Positions 8,332 through 17,309 of a DNA stretch of 64,000 bases are shown here, one piece after another. The DNA is from Lysobacteraceae bacterium NML91-0213. GTDB taxonomy: Bacteria; Pseudomonadota; Gammaproteobacteria; Xanthomonadales; Xanthomonadaceae. The stretch is from NCBI GenBank assembly GCA_002798175.1, contig NWQL01000001.1, positions 855,651-919,650 on the forward strand, given 5' to 3'. The notes under the pieces were generated by a model. It did not search any database, was not told the DNA's origin, and worked only from the letters and a program-made list of their open reading frames with translations. The position numbers and the translations under genes were made by a program. The first letter of the stretch is position 1. Each line of letters opens with the position of its first letter.

Positions 8332-9963
8332 ATGCGAACGAGCCGGTCCCGCGCCCCGTCCGTTTCCCTCGTCCTGCTGCCGATGCTGGCGTTCGTGTTG
8401 CTGCTGCTGGGCGGCTGCAGGCGCGAGACCCCGGAGGTGGAACCGCCGAAGCCGGGCCCGATTCCGGAGACCGCGGTGGAGGAGCCGGAGCCCGTGGAAC
8501 CCGCGGGGCCGCCGGAGCTGCCGCCGCTGTTCCGCGACATCGAAAAGCGCACCTTCCAGTTCTTCTGGGACACCACCAACGAGGTCAACGGGCTGACCCC
8601 GGACCGTTATCCGTCGCGGCCGTTCTCCAGCATCGCATCGGTGGGATTCGCACTGACCGCGTATCCGATCGGCATCGAGAACGGCTGGGTCAGCCGCACC
8701 CAGGCCGTGGACCGCACGCTCACCACGCTGCGCTTCTTCCGCGACGCGAAGCAGGGCCCGCAGGAGACCGGAACCATCGGCCACAAGGGATTCTTCTACC
8801 ACTTCATCGACATGCAGAACGGCCACCGCTACGAGCCGTGGGTGGAGCTGTCGAGCGTGGATACCGGCCTGCTGATGATGGGCGTGCTGTTCGCGCAGCA
8901 GTACTACGATCGCGACGAGCCGCGCGAGCAGGAGATCCGCGAGATCGCCGACCAGCTGTACCGCGATGTCGAATGGACCTGGCTGCAGGTGCGCCCGCCG
9001 CTGATCTCGATGGGCTGGTACCCCGAAACCGGCTTCATCGAACACGACTGGACCGGCTATGACGAGGCCATGCTGGTCTACATCCTCGCCCTCGGTTCGC
9101 CCACCCATCCGGTGGGCCCCGAAGCCTGGCAGGCCTGGACCAGCACCTACGACACCGAGGTCTGGGGCAACTTCATGGGCCAGGAATACCTGAGCTTCGC
9201 CCCGCATTTCGGCCACCAGTACACCCACACCTGGGTCGATTTCCGCGGCATCCGCGACGAGTACATGCGTGGGCGCGGGATCGACTATTTCGAGAACAGC
9301 CGGCGCGCGACCTATGCACAGCGCCAGTACGCGATCGAAAACCCGATGGGCTGGCGCGAGTACGGCGAGAACGTCTGGGGCCTGACCGCCAGTGACGGCG
9401 CGCAGCGCACCCACCAGGAATACAACGGTCAGATGCGCGAATTCCGCCATTATAGTGCCCGCGGCGCCGGCCTCGCGGTGGCGTTCGATGACGGCACCAT
9501 CGCGCCGACCGCGGCGGTGGCGTCGATCGCATTCGCACCGGAAATCGTCATCCCGGCGACGGAAGAGCTGCACCGCCGCTTCGGCGAGCACCTGTATTCC
9601 AGCTACGGCTTCCTGGATTCCTTCAATCCGAGCTTCCAGTACGACGTGCCGCTCAAGACCGGCCGCATCGTGCCGGGCCTGGGCTGGGTGGCCAGCGATT
9701 ACATCGGCATCGACCAGGGGCCGATCCTTGCGATGATCGCCAACTACCGCAACGGCTTCGTCTGGAACCTGATGCGCAGGAGCCCGTATATCCAGGAAGG
9801 CCTGAAGCGCGCCGGTTTCAGCGGTGGCTGGCTCGACGAGCTGGCCGCCCCGGATGCCGGGGCCGAAGCCGAAGCCGGTGTCGAAGCCGGCGCGAATGCC
9901 GGATCCGCGCAGGAGGCGGCGGTCGCCGCTGAGGCGCCTGTACGCACCGCGCCGGCCCGGTAA
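8332..9963 (+). CDS. Glycoamylase-domain (GH144-like) glucan hydrolase lipoprotein
   Basis: A 543-residue lipoprotein. The lipobox LLLGGC puts the lipidated Cys at residue 29, and a Pro/Glu-rich linker runs to about residue 60. The (alpha/alpha)6 glycoamylase domain (Pfam Glycoamylase type) starts at FRDIEKRTFQFFWDTTNEVN. Family-typical segments follow: PSRPFSSIASVGFALTAYPI, ELSSVDTGLLMMGVLF, IEHDWTGYDEAMLVYILALG, ENVWGLTASDG, and SYGFLDSFNP near the end. Characterised members of this family include endo- and exo-acting beta-1,2-glucanases (GH144), so the likely substrate is a beta-glucan, but linkage cannot be read from sequence. The tail from residue about 507 is Ala/Glu-rich low complexity. 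It is first in an operon with an ABC importer and follows a LacI-type operator. Confidence 0.88.
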   Translation: MRTSRSRAPSVSLVLLPMLAFVLLLLGGCRRETPEVEPPKPGPIPETAVEEPEPVEPAGPPELPPLFRDIEKRTFQFFWDTTNEVNGLTPDRYPSRPFSSIASVGFALTAYPIGIENGWVSRTQAVDRTLTTLRFFRDAKQGPQETGTIGHKGFFYHFIDMQNGHRYEPWVELSSVDTGLLMMGVLFAQQYYDRDEPREQEIREIADQLYRDVEWTWLQVRPPLISMGWYPETGFIEHDWTGYDEAMLVYILALGSPTHPVGPEAWQAWTSTYDTEVWGNFMGQEYLSFAPHFGHQYTHTWVDFRGIRDEYMRGRGIDYFENSRRATYAQRQYAIENPMGWREYGENVWGLTASDGAQRTHQEYNGQMREFRHYSARGAGLAVAFDDGTIAPTAAVASIAFAPEIVIPATEELHRRFGEHLYSSYGFLDSFNPSFQYDVPLKTGRIVPGLGWVASDYIGIDQGPILAMIANYRNGFVWNLMRRSPYIQEGLKRAGFSGGWLDELAAPDAGAEAEAGVEAGANAGSAQEAAVAAEAPVRTAPAR

Positions 9964-9971
9964 TCCGCCGC

Positions 9972-11318
9972 ATGGGGCAGGGCAGGAGCCATCCGCATCC
10001 ATCGCGCCGTCCCAGGCGCCATGGCCGCGTTGCGGGGCTCGTCGGCGTCTGCGTCCTGCTGGCCGCGCTGGCCCTAGTTACCGGTTGCCGGCGCGATGGC
10101 GATGACACGGTCATCCGGTTCTGGGCGATGGGCCGCGAGGCGGAAGTGGTCGGCGAACTGGTGCGCGAGTTCGAACGCGACCACCCCGGCATCCGCGTGC
10201 GCATCCAGCAGATCCCCTGGACTTCGGCGCACGAGAAGCTGCTGACCGCGTATGCCGCGGACGCGCTGCCGGACCTGTGCCAGCTCGGCAATACCTGGGT
10301 GCCGGAATTCGCAACCCTGGGCGCACTGGAGCCACTGGACACGCGTGTCGCGGAGTCGGATGTCATTGATCCGGCCGACTACTTCCCCGGCATCTGGGCC
10401 ACCAATGTCATCGACGGGCAGCTGCTCGGCGTGCCCTGGTACGTCGACACCCGCCTGCTGTTCTACCGGCGCGACATCCTCGCCGCGGCGGGCTGGGATG
10501 CGCCGCCGCGGGACTGGGCGGAATGGTCGCAGGCCATGGCCGACATCAAGGCGCAGGTCGGCCCGGACCGCTACGCCATCATGGTGCCGCTCAACGAATT
10601 CGAGCAGCTGCTGTCGTTCGCCCTGCAGCAGGATGATCCGCTGCTGCGCGACGGCGGCACCCGCGGCAATTTTTCCAGCCCCGGTTTCCGTCGCGCCCTG
10701 GGTTTCTATGCCGGCATGTTCGACAACGGCTGGGCGCCGCCGATGTCGGAGTCGCAGATCTCCAATGTCTGGGACGAATTCGGTCGCGGCTTCTTCAGCT
10801 TCTACATTTCAGGGCCCTGGAACATCCGCGAGTTCCGCAACCGTCTGCCCGCCGACCTCCAGGACGAATGGGCGACTGCACCGTTGCCCGGGCCCGACGG
10901 CCCCGGTGCCGGGATCGCCGGCGGCACCAGCCTGGTGCTGTTCCGTGGCTCCGAGGTGCAGGACGCCAGCTGGAAACTGGTGGAGTTCCTGTCGCGGCCG
11001 GACATCCAGCAGCGCTTCCACGCGATGATCGGCAACCTGCCGCCGCGGCGCAGCACCTGGGAGCTGCCGCAACTGCAGGCCGATCCGCATGCGCGGGCAT
11101 TCCGCGACCAGCTCGAGCGGGTGAAGCCGACGCCGCAGGTGCTGGAGTGGGAGCGCATCGCCCAGGAGATGCGCCTGATGAGCGAGCGCGTGGTGCGCGG
11201 CGGGCTGTCGCAGGATGCCGCGGTCGCGCAGCTGGATGCGCGCGTGGACGACATCCTCGCCAAGCGCCGCTGGGTGCGAGAACGCGTGCATGCGGAAGCC
11301 GCGGGAGTGGCGGAATGA
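9972..11318 (+). CDS. Sugar ABC transporter substrate-binding lipoprotein (family 1)
   Basis: A 448-residue extracellular solute-binding protein of the MalE/UgpB type, delivering oligosaccharide to the two downstream permeases. A basic n-region and hydrophobic stretch end in the lipobox ALVTGC with Cys39. The binding fold begins VIRFWAMGREAEVVGELVREF and shows LPDLCQLGNTWVPEF, GVPWYVDTRLLFYRRDIL and AGIAGGTSLVLF, typical of this family. The C-terminus (MRLMSERVVRGGLSQDAAVA) is also typical. It begins 8 bases after the hydrolase stop. Its stop codon overlaps the ATG at 11315 of the next gene (ATGA), which implies translational coupling. Loss of the usual adjacent ATPase gene is notable; a candidate lies at 23445. 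Confidence 0.93.
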   Translation: MGQGRSHPHPSRRPRRHGRVAGLVGVCVLLAALALVTGCRRDGDDTVIRFWAMGREAEVVGELVREFERDHPGIRVRIQQIPWTSAHEKLLTAYAADALPDLCQLGNTWVPEFATLGALEPLDTRVAESDVIDPADYFPGIWATNVIDGQLLGVPWYVDTRLLFYRRDILAAAGWDAPPRDWAEWSQAMADIKAQVGPDRYAIMVPLNEFEQLLSFALQQDDPLLRDGGTRGNFSSPGFRRALGFYAGMFDNGWAPPMSESQISNVWDEFGRGFFSFYISGPWNIREFRNRLPADLQDEWATAPLPGPDGPGAGIAGGTSLVLFRGSEVQDASWKLVEFLSRPDIQQRFHAMIGNLPPRRSTWELPQLQADPHARAFRDQLERVKPTPQVLEWERIAQEMRLMSERVVRGGLSQDAAVAQLDARVDDILAKRRWVRERVHAEAAGVAE

Positions 11319-12328
11319 ACCGCGGGCGTCCCTCAACAGATGCCGTCGCCCCCGCGAAGGCGGCAGTCCATGGCCATGCTGCCGCGGAAGAAACCGGGTC
11401 CGTGGATCCCCGCCTTCGCGGCAACGGCGGGCGTGAGCGCATGGGACTGCGGTTTCCCGGGCTTGCCGGCTGGCTGTTCGCCGGCCCGGCGCTGCTGGTG
11501 ATCGGGCTGTTCTTCGTCGTGCCGGTGGCCTCGGCGCTGCTGCTGAGCCTGACCGACTTCGACCTCTATGCACTGGCCGATATCGGCAACCTGCGTTTCG
11601 TCGCCTTCGACAATTACCTCGAACTGTTGCGCACGCCGCTGTTCTGGAAGGCACTGGGAAACACCGCGTATTTCGTCCTGGTCGGCGTGCCGTTGTCGAT
11701 CCTGGTGTCGCTGGGCGCGGCGATGCTGCTGGACGCGAAGGTCGCGCGCTTCAAGCCACTGTTCCGCACCGCGCTGTTCGCGCCGGTGGTGACCACGCTG
11801 GTCGCGGTGGCGGTGATCTGGCGCTACCTGTTCCACGCCAGCTACGGGCTGGTGAACTGGGCGCTGGCGCATATCGGCATCGCGCCGGTGGACTGGCTGG
11901 GTGACCCGCGCTGGGCGATGCCGACGATCATCCTGTTCGCGGTGTGGAAGAACTTCGGCTACAACATGGTGATCCTGCTGGCAGGGCTGCAGGCGATTCC
12001 GCAGGACCTCTACGAGGCGGCGCGCATCGACGGCGCTTCGCGCTGGCAGCAGTTCCTGCACATCACCCTGCCGATGCTCGGGCCGGTGCTGCTGGTGGTC
12101 GGGGTGATCACCGTGTCGGGCTACTTCCAGCTGTTCGCCGAGCCCTACGTGATGACCCGTGGCGACCCGCTGCAGAGCACGGTCAGCGTGCTGTACTTCA
12201 TGTATGAGGAAGGCTTCATGTGGTGGAACCTCGGCCGCGCGTCGGCGGTGGCGTTCCTGCTGTTCCTGACCATCCTTGCCGTCACCACGGTGCTGCTGCG
12301 CATCGGCCGGCGCAAGGGGGCGCTGTGA
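11315..12328 (+). CDS. Sugar ABC transporter permease, MalF/UgpA-like
   Basis: A 337-residue inner-membrane permease with about six membrane spans. The core starts MGLRFPGLAGWLFAGPALLV and contains LGNTAYFVLVGVPLSILVSL. The EAA motif reads YEAARIDGASRWQQFLHITL, which contacts the ATPase. Two starts are possible. ATG 11315 overlaps the upstream stop and has GGGAG at 11303-11307, whereas ATG 11441 lacks a good ribosome site but gives the usual 295-residue family length. Between them lies an imperfect palindromic repeat (about 11342-11430) that is open in frame, so the long form would carry roughly 42 foreign residues at its cytoplasmic N-terminus. The upstream start is annotated because of the coupling signal. 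Confidence 0.9.
   Translation: MNRGRPSTDAVAPAKAAVHGHAAAEETGSVDPRLRGNGGRERMGLRFPGLAGWLFAGPALLVIGLFFVVPVASALLLSLTDFDLYALADIGNLRFVAFDNYLELLRTPLFWKALGNTAYFVLVGVPLSILVSLGAAMLLDAKVARFKPLFRTALFAPVVTTLVAVAVIWRYLFHASYGLVNWALAHIGIAPVDWLGDPRWAMPTIILFAVWKNFGYNMVILLAGLQAIPQDLYEAARIDGASRWQQFLHITLPMLGPVLLVVGVITVSGYFQLFAEPYVMTRGDPLQSTVSVLYFMYEEGFMWWNLGRASAVAFLLFLTILAVTTVLLRIGRRKGAL
11342..11430. repeat. Imperfect palindromic repeat embedded in the permease 5' end
   Basis: The left arm at 11342-11371 contains CCCGCGAAGGCGGCAGTCCA. The right arm at about 11401-11430 contains GGATCCCCGCCTTCGCGG. The reverse complement of the right arm aligns to the left over about 28 bases with few mismatches. The arms resemble the dispersed CCCGCGAAGGCGGGAATCCA-type intergenic repeats widespread in Xanthomonadaceae and other proteobacteria. 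It lies immediately after the first codons of the permease gene. Confidence 0.72.
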
Positions 12329-13170
12329 GCCGCGCCCGGGCCGATGTCGGCGACAGCCGCCTGCACGCGCTGCTGGTCAACGCGGGGCTGCTGGTGCTGG
12401 CGCTGATCGCGCTGGCGCCGCTGCTGTGGATGGTGGCGGTGTCGTTCATGCAGAAGGGCGAGGCCAGCGCGTTCCCGCCACCGCTGCTGCCCGCGGCGCC
12501 CAGCCTGGACGCATACCGGGAACTGTTCGCGCGTGCCGGCATGGGCCGCTATTTCGTCAACAGCCTGATCGTCTCGATCGCGATCACTGCAGGCGCGCTG
12601 CTGGTCAACACGATGGCCGGCTATGCCTTCGCCAAGCTGCGCTTCCGCGGCCGCGACCGGCTGTTCCAGGTGCTGCTGGCGGCGCTGGTGATCCCCGCGC
12701 AGGTGGCGATGCTGCCGCTGTTCCTGCTGATGAAGGGGCTGGGGCTGGTCAACACCTTCGGCGCGGTGATCATCCCGGCGCTGGCCACGGTGTTCGGCAT
12801 CTTCCTCGTGCGCCAGTACGCCCGCTCGATCCCGGAGGAGCTGCTGGAAGCAGCACGCATCGATGGTGCCGGCGAGCTGCGGATCTTCTTCCGGATCGTG
12901 CTGCCGATGCTCAAGCCGGTGCTGGTGACGCTGGCGATCTTCACCTTCATGGCGGCATGGAACGACTTCATGTGGCCGCTGATCGTGCTGACCGACCAGG
13001 ACAACTACACGCTGCCGGTTGCCATCGCCGCGCTGTCGCGCGAGCACGTGCAGGAAGTGGAAATGATGATGGCCGGTGCGGTGATCACCGTGCTGCCGGT
13101 GCTGCTGCTGTTCCTGCTGCTGCAGCGCTACTACATCCAGGGTCTGCTGCTGGGAAGCGTCAAGGGGTGA
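12325..13170 (+). CDS. Sugar ABC transporter permease, MalG/UgpE-like
   Basis: A 281-residue second permease of the importer. The GTG at 12325 overlaps the TGA of the first permease (GTGA) and follows AAGGGGG at 12314-12320, so this start is well supported. Six membrane spans are visible. The N-terminus reads LHALLVNAGLLVLALIALAP, and the EAA loop reads EELLEAARIDGAGELRIFFR. The domain ends YYIQGLLLGSVKG, the standard C-terminus of this family. It forms the transmembrane dimer with the upstream permease. Confidence 0.94.
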   Translation: MSRARADVGDSRLHALLVNAGLLVLALIALAPLLWMVAVSFMQKGEASAFPPPLLPAAPSLDAYRELFARAGMGRYFVNSLIVSIAITAGALLVNTMAGYAFAKLRFRGRDRLFQVLLAALVIPAQVAMLPLFLLMKGLGLVNTFGAVIIPALATVFGIFLVRQYARSIPEELLEAARIDGAGELRIFFRIVLPMLKPVLVTLAIFTFMAAWNDFMWPLIVLTDQDNYTLPVAIAALSREHVQEVEMMMAGAVITVLPVLLLFLLLQRYYIQGLLLGSVKG

Positions 13171-13179
13171 GGTGCATGC

Positions 13180-16100
13180 ATGTCTGAAGGTTTCGCTTTG
13201 CCGGCGATCAGGGCCCTGCGCGATGGGGCCGGCGCGGTCCGCCGTGCCGGGACACGCCGTGAACCCATCCATGGGGGCTCGATGGCGCCATCCATGGCGC
13301 CCACGGTCCCGGCCCGGCGGACCGCACCGTCCCTTGCCAACCTGCACGAAGGCGCACGGCCAGGGCTCGCCACCTGCGCGGTCATCTGTGTGCTGGCAGG
13401 CCTCGCTGCACCGCAGGCGCTGGCCCAGCCGCGGGTGCTGGACGATTTCGAAGATCCTTCCGTCTGGCGCGTGGTCACCTCCAACCAGGTCAGCGGGACG
13501 CTGCGCAGTATCGAAGGTGCCGACGGCCGCGCCCTGTGCCTGGACTACGACTACAACGGCGTCTCCGGCTACGTGGGCATCCAGCGCGATCTTGCGCTCG
13601 AGTATCCCGACAACTACCGCTTCGGCTTCCAGCTGCGCGGGGACTCCCCGGCCAATGACCTGCAGTTCAAGCTGATCGATGCCAGCGGCGACAACGTCTG
13701 GTGGGTGAACCGGCCGAAGTACGGGTTCCCGCACGACTGGACCCAGGTGCGCTACCGCAAGCGTCATATCGACAAGGCCTGGGGTCCGGACCCGGATCGC
13801 ACGCTGCGCGCCAGCGCGAAGATCGAATTCACCATCTACAACAACGCGGGCGGCGAGGGCTCGGTCTGCTTCGACTCGCTCACCCTGCAATCGCTGCCGG
13901 CGGACGACCCGTCGCCGCTGCGCGCCACCGCGGCCTCGCCGACCACCCCGCGCGGCGCGGACCTCGCCGTCGATGGCGACGAAGCCACGGCCTGGGAAAC
14001 CGCCGCGGGCCGGCAGCGGTTGCTGCTCGATCTCGGCAAGCCACGCGAGTTCGGCGGCTTGCGCCTGCGCTGGTTGCCGGCACGGCATGCACGCCGCTAC
14101 ACGGTGTCCATTTCCGACGATGGCCGGGCCTGGCGGCAGGTCCGCCGCGTGGAGGCCGGCAACGGCGACACCGACTGGCTGTGGCTGCCGGAGTCGGAGG
14201 CGCGTCACGTGGCGATCGACCTGGCGGAGGGCAGCGGCGAGGGATTCGCACTTGCCGAGGCCACGCTGCAGCCGGTCGCGCTGGGCGATCACATCAACGA
14301 TTTCGTCGAGGCCATTGCGGCCGATCGCCCACGCGGGTGGTTCCCGCGCGGCTTCAGCGGCGAACAGGCGTACTGGACCATCCTCGGCCTCGACGGCGGC
14401 TACCAGCAGGGCCTGATCGGCGAGGACGGCGCCATCGAGGTGGCCGCCGGCGGCTTCTCGATCGAGCCGTTCCTGCGGGTCGACGATGCGCTGTTGACCT
14501 GGGCCGACGTGGAGGCGCGCCAGTCGCTGCTCGACGACTACCTCCCGATGCCGGCGGTCGACTGGAGGCACGACGACGCCTCGTTGCGGGTGGAAGCATT
14601 CGCCCGCGGCACGCCGAAGGCCTCGCAGCTGGTGGCGCGCTATCGGCTGCACAACCCCGGCAATCGCGCGCGCGATTACACGCTGGCGCTCGCGGTGCGG
14701 CCGCTGCAGGTCAATCCGCCCACCCAGTTCCTCAACATCACCGGCGGCGTCAGCCCGTTGCGTGCGCTCGCGGTCTCGAACGACACGGTCAGCGTCGACG
14801 GCGCCCCGCGCGTGCATGTGCGGCAGCCGGCCGATGCCGCGTTCGCCAGCACCTTCGACGCCGGCATGGCGATCGAGCACCTTGCCGCCGGTGTGCTGCC
14901 GGACACGCGTGCGGTGGACGACGCGCAGGCACTCGCCTCCGGCGCGCTGGTCTGGCGCATGCGCCTGGCACCGGGCGAGTCGCGCGAGGTGGACCTGCTG
15001 ATTCCGATGGATGGCGACATGTCGCGGCCCGCGTCCTGGGACCCCCAGGGCTGGCGCGACGCGGTGGCGGGCGAGTGGCGCGCCAAGCTCGGCGAAGTCG
15101 GCTTCGACGTGCCGGCGGCGGGCAAGCCGCTGGCCGACACCCTGCGCACCTCGCTTGCGCACATGCTGATCTCGCGCATCGGCCCGCGCCTGCAGCCGGG
15201 CACCCGTTCCTACGCGCGTAGCTGGATCCGCGACGGTGCGATGATCTCCGAGGGCCTGCTGCGCATGGGGCGGCCGGAAGTGGTGAAGGAGTACGTCGAG
15301 TGGTACGCGCCGTACCAGTTCGACAACGGCATGGTGCCGTGCTGCGTGGACGACCGCGGCAGCGACCCGGTGCCCGAGAACGACAGCCACGGCGAACTGA
15401 TCTTCAACATCGCCGAGTACTGGCGCTATACCGGCGACCGCGCCTTCCTCGAGGCGATGTGGCCGCACGTGCAGGGCGCGTTCGATTACATGGAAGTACT
15501 GCGCGCCAGCGAGCGCACCGCGGCCAACCGTGCCGTCAACGAGGCCTTCTACGGAATGATGCCGGCCTCGATCAGCCACGAGGGCTATTCGGCCAAGCCG
15601 ATGCATTCGTACTGGGACAACTTCTGGGCACTGCGCGGCTACAAGGACGCGGTGGAGGTGGCGGAAGCGCTGGGTCGCGCGGACGATGCGCAACGCATGG
15701 CCATCGCGCGCGACGAGTTCCGCACCGATCTCGACGCCTCGCTGCGGGTGGCTGCCCGCATCCACGATATCGACTACCTGCCGGGCGCGGCGGAACTTGG
15801 CGATTTCGATGCCACGTCGACCACCATCGCGCTTGCCCCGGGCGGTGAGCAGGGCCGGCTGCCGGAGCCGCTGCTGACCAACACCTTCGAGCGCTACTGG
15901 CAGAAGTTCGTCGCCCGCCGCGACGGGCTGGAACCGTGGAAGGACTACACCCCGTACGAATGGCGCAACGTCGCCGCCTTCGTGCGCCTGGGCTGGCGCG
16001 AGCGGGCCAACGCCGCGCGCGAATGGTTCTTCGAGCATCGCGCGCCCAGGGCCTGGAACCAGTGGGGCGAGGTGGTCACGCCGACGCCGCGCACGCCGTT

Positions 16101-16497
16101 CTTCCTCGGCGACCTGCCGCATGCGTGGGTGGGCTCGGACTTCGTGCGCGCGGCGCTGGACATGTTCGCCTACGTGCGCGAGATCGACGACAGCATCGTG
16201 CTGGCGGCCGGCGTGCCCGCGGACTGGCTGGAAGAAGGCGTCGCCCTGCGTGGCATGCGCACGCCGCATGGCCGGCTCGGCTACCGGCTGCGGCGCGACG
16301 GTGATGTCCTGCGGCTCGATATCGCCGCCGATGCCGGCCTGCCGCCCGGTGGGCTGGTGCTGCAGTGGCCGTATCCCAATGTGCCGGGCACGACGACCAT
16401 CGACGGCAAGCCGGCCCGCTGGGACGGCAACGAGCTGCGGATCACGCATCCGGGTGCAGGCGTGCGGGTCGCCGTGCCGGGCGCCCCGGCGCCGTAA
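13180..16497 (+). CDS. Secreted discoidin-domain six-hairpin glycosidase
   Basis: A 1105-residue exported enzyme. The ATG at 13180 follows AAGGGGTGAGG (13162-13172) and begins 10 bases after the permease stop. A hydrophobic signal sequence lies at about residues 64-83, with a site after QALA. A CBM11-like or galactose-binding-like module (about 85-235, VLDDFEDPSVWRVVTSNQVS) and an F5/8 type C module (about 245-365, DLAVDGDEATAWETAAGRQR) precede an (alpha/alpha)6 catalytic region. That region contains SYARSWIRDGAMISEGLLRM and ENDSHGELIFNIAEYWRYTG; the acidic residues there are catalytic candidates. Residues about 17-50 are encoded by a palindromic repeat, giving an unusually long signal n-region. 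The fold matches GH15/GH63/GH78-type clans, but the exact family and substrate are not assignable by eye. Confidence 0.85.
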   Translation: MSEGFALPAIRALRDGAGAVRRAGTRREPIHGGSMAPSMAPTVPARRTAPSLANLHEGARPGLATCAVICVLAGLAAPQALAQPRVLDDFEDPSVWRVVTSNQVSGTLRSIEGADGRALCLDYDYNGVSGYVGIQRDLALEYPDNYRFGFQLRGDSPANDLQFKLIDASGDNVWWVNRPKYGFPHDWTQVRYRKRHIDKAWGPDPDRTLRASAKIEFTIYNNAGGEGSVCFDSLTLQSLPADDPSPLRATAASPTTPRGADLAVDGDEATAWETAAGRQRLLLDLGKPREFGGLRLRWLPARHARRYTVSISDDGRAWRQVRRVEAGNGDTDWLWLPESEARHVAIDLAEGSGEGFALAEATLQPVALGDHINDFVEAIAADRPRGWFPRGFSGEQAYWTILGLDGGYQQGLIGEDGAIEVAAGGFSIEPFLRVDDALLTWADVEARQSLLDDYLPMPAVDWRHDDASLRVEAFARGTPKASQLVARYRLHNPGNRARDYTLALAVRPLQVNPPTQFLNITGGVSPLRALAVSNDTVSVDGAPRVHVRQPADAAFASTFDAGMAIEHLAAGVLPDTRAVDDAQALASGALVWRMRLAPGESREVDLLIPMDGDMSRPASWDPQGWRDAVAGEWRAKLGEVGFDVPAAGKPLADTLRTSLAHMLISRIGPRLQPGTRSYARSWIRDGAMISEGLLRMGRPEVVKEYVEWYAPYQFDNGMVPCCVDDRGSDPVPENDSHGELIFNIAEYWRYTGDRAFLEAMWPHVQGAFDYMEVLRASERTAANRAVNEAFYGMMPASISHEGYSAKPMHSYWDNFWALRGYKDAVEVAEALGRADDAQRMAIARDEFRTDLDASLRVAARIHDIDYLPGAAELGDFDATSTTIALAPGGEQGRLPEPLLTNTFERYWQKFVARRDGLEPWKDYTPYEWRNVAAFVRLGWRERANAAREWFFEHRAPRAWNQWGEVVTPTPRTPFFLGDLPHAWVGSDFVRAALDMFAYVREIDDSIVLAAGVPADWLEEGVALRGMRTPHGRLGYRLRRDGDVLRLDIAADAGLPPGGLVLQWPYPNVPGTTTIDGKPARWDGNELRITHPGAGVRVAVPGAPAP
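13231..13328. repeat. Long palindromic repeat inside the glycosidase 5' end
   Basis: The left arm GGCGCGGTCCGCCGTGCCGGG begins at 13231 (to 13253). The right arm at 13306-13328 is its near-perfect reverse complement (GGCCCGGCGGACCGCACC at 13311-13328). Between them are two CCATCCATGG cores, one in ...CCATCCATGGGGG... and one in GCGCCATCCATGGCGCC. This resembles the CCATCCATGGCGCC-containing intergenic repeats of xanthomonads. It is translated in frame as part of the long n-region of the glycosidase. Confidence 0.75.
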
Positions 16498-16616
16498 GCC
16501 CTTTCCCGGCGCGCGAGGGGGGCGGGCGAGGTCAGGCGTCGGTCGTCGGCACTGCTCCGCAGGGCATACACGGCCTCCGGTGCAGGATCCAGGTACGGGT
16601 GCCGAAGGAGGTCCGC

Positions 16617-17285
16617 ATGGCGCGACACGACATTCCACTGTGGCTGTTGCCGCTCACAGTCGCGCTGGTCTTCCTGCTCGGCACCCATGCGGCCTGGGCG
16701 CTGTCGGTGCATGCCGGCATCGTCCCGGGGTGCATTCCGTACCTCGAAGGCTGCACCTCGATCAGCCGCGCCGCCCGCGAGGGGCTCGGCAACCACCTGT
16801 TCCGCCTGCTGATGCTGCCCAATGCGCTGGCGATCGGCCTGCACTGGTGGCTGGCCGCGCGCTGGCTGTCGGCCAGCGGTGCCGGTGCACGCACGGTGCT
16901 GGGCGCCGGCGTGGCGGCCGCTGCGGCGCTGGCGGTGTACGTGACCTTCCTCGGCAGCGACGGCGAGGCCTACCGCCATCTGCGGCGCTACGGGGTGGTG
17001 GTGTTCTTCGGCGCCAGCTTCCTGGCGCAGGTGGCATTCCTGCGTGCCGGTGACGCGCGGCTGCGCACCGTCGCACCGCTCCACGACGCGCTACGTGCGG
17101 TCTGCGCGCTGATGCTGGTGCTGGGCGTGCTCCACGTGGTCATGCTGGCGATCGCCGGCGGCAGCCGGTTCCAGGATCGGTTCGAAAACGCCCTGGAATG
17201 GTGGCTGGGCCTCGGCCTGGTGGCCTGGTTCCTCGTGCATGCGCGGCTGTGGCGGCGTGTGGGCTATCGCCTCGCGGCGGTGTAG
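16617..17285 (+). CDS. Six-span integral membrane protein of unknown function
   Basis: A 222-residue protein beginning at the ATG at 16617 after a strong GAAGGAGGT site (16604-16612). About six hydrophobic helices are visible, starting LWLLPLTVALVFLLGTHAAW. The loop GIVPGCIPYLEGCTSISRAA holds two Cys on the non-cytoplasmic side. The layout (six helices, an IPYLEGCTSIS-type first loop) recalls Frag1/DRAM/Sfk1-like proteins, but this is a weak resemblance and no function is claimed. It lies 119 bases after the glycosidase gene on the same strand and converges with eda at 17310, so it may belong to the sugar operon. Confidence 0.75.
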   Translation: MARHDIPLWLLPLTVALVFLLGTHAAWALSVHAGIVPGCIPYLEGCTSISRAAREGLGNHLFRLLMLPNALAIGLHWWLAARWLSASGAGARTVLGAGVAAAAALAVYVTFLGSDGEAYRHLRRYGVVVFFGASFLAQVAFLRAGDARLRTVAPLHDALRAVCALMLVLGVLHVVMLAIAGGSRFQDRFENALEWWLGLGLVAWFLVHARLWRRVGYRLAAV

Positions 17286-17309
17286 CGCGGCAGGTGGCGC
17301 GCGCTGTGG

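Noticed and set aside
12145-16638. Minus-strand frame of 1497 codons opposite the permeases and glycosidase.
   Set aside because: It is an antisense shadow in high-GC DNA: Arg/His/Gly-rich, no conserved family, and the plus strand encodes well-supported proteins in a consistent operon.
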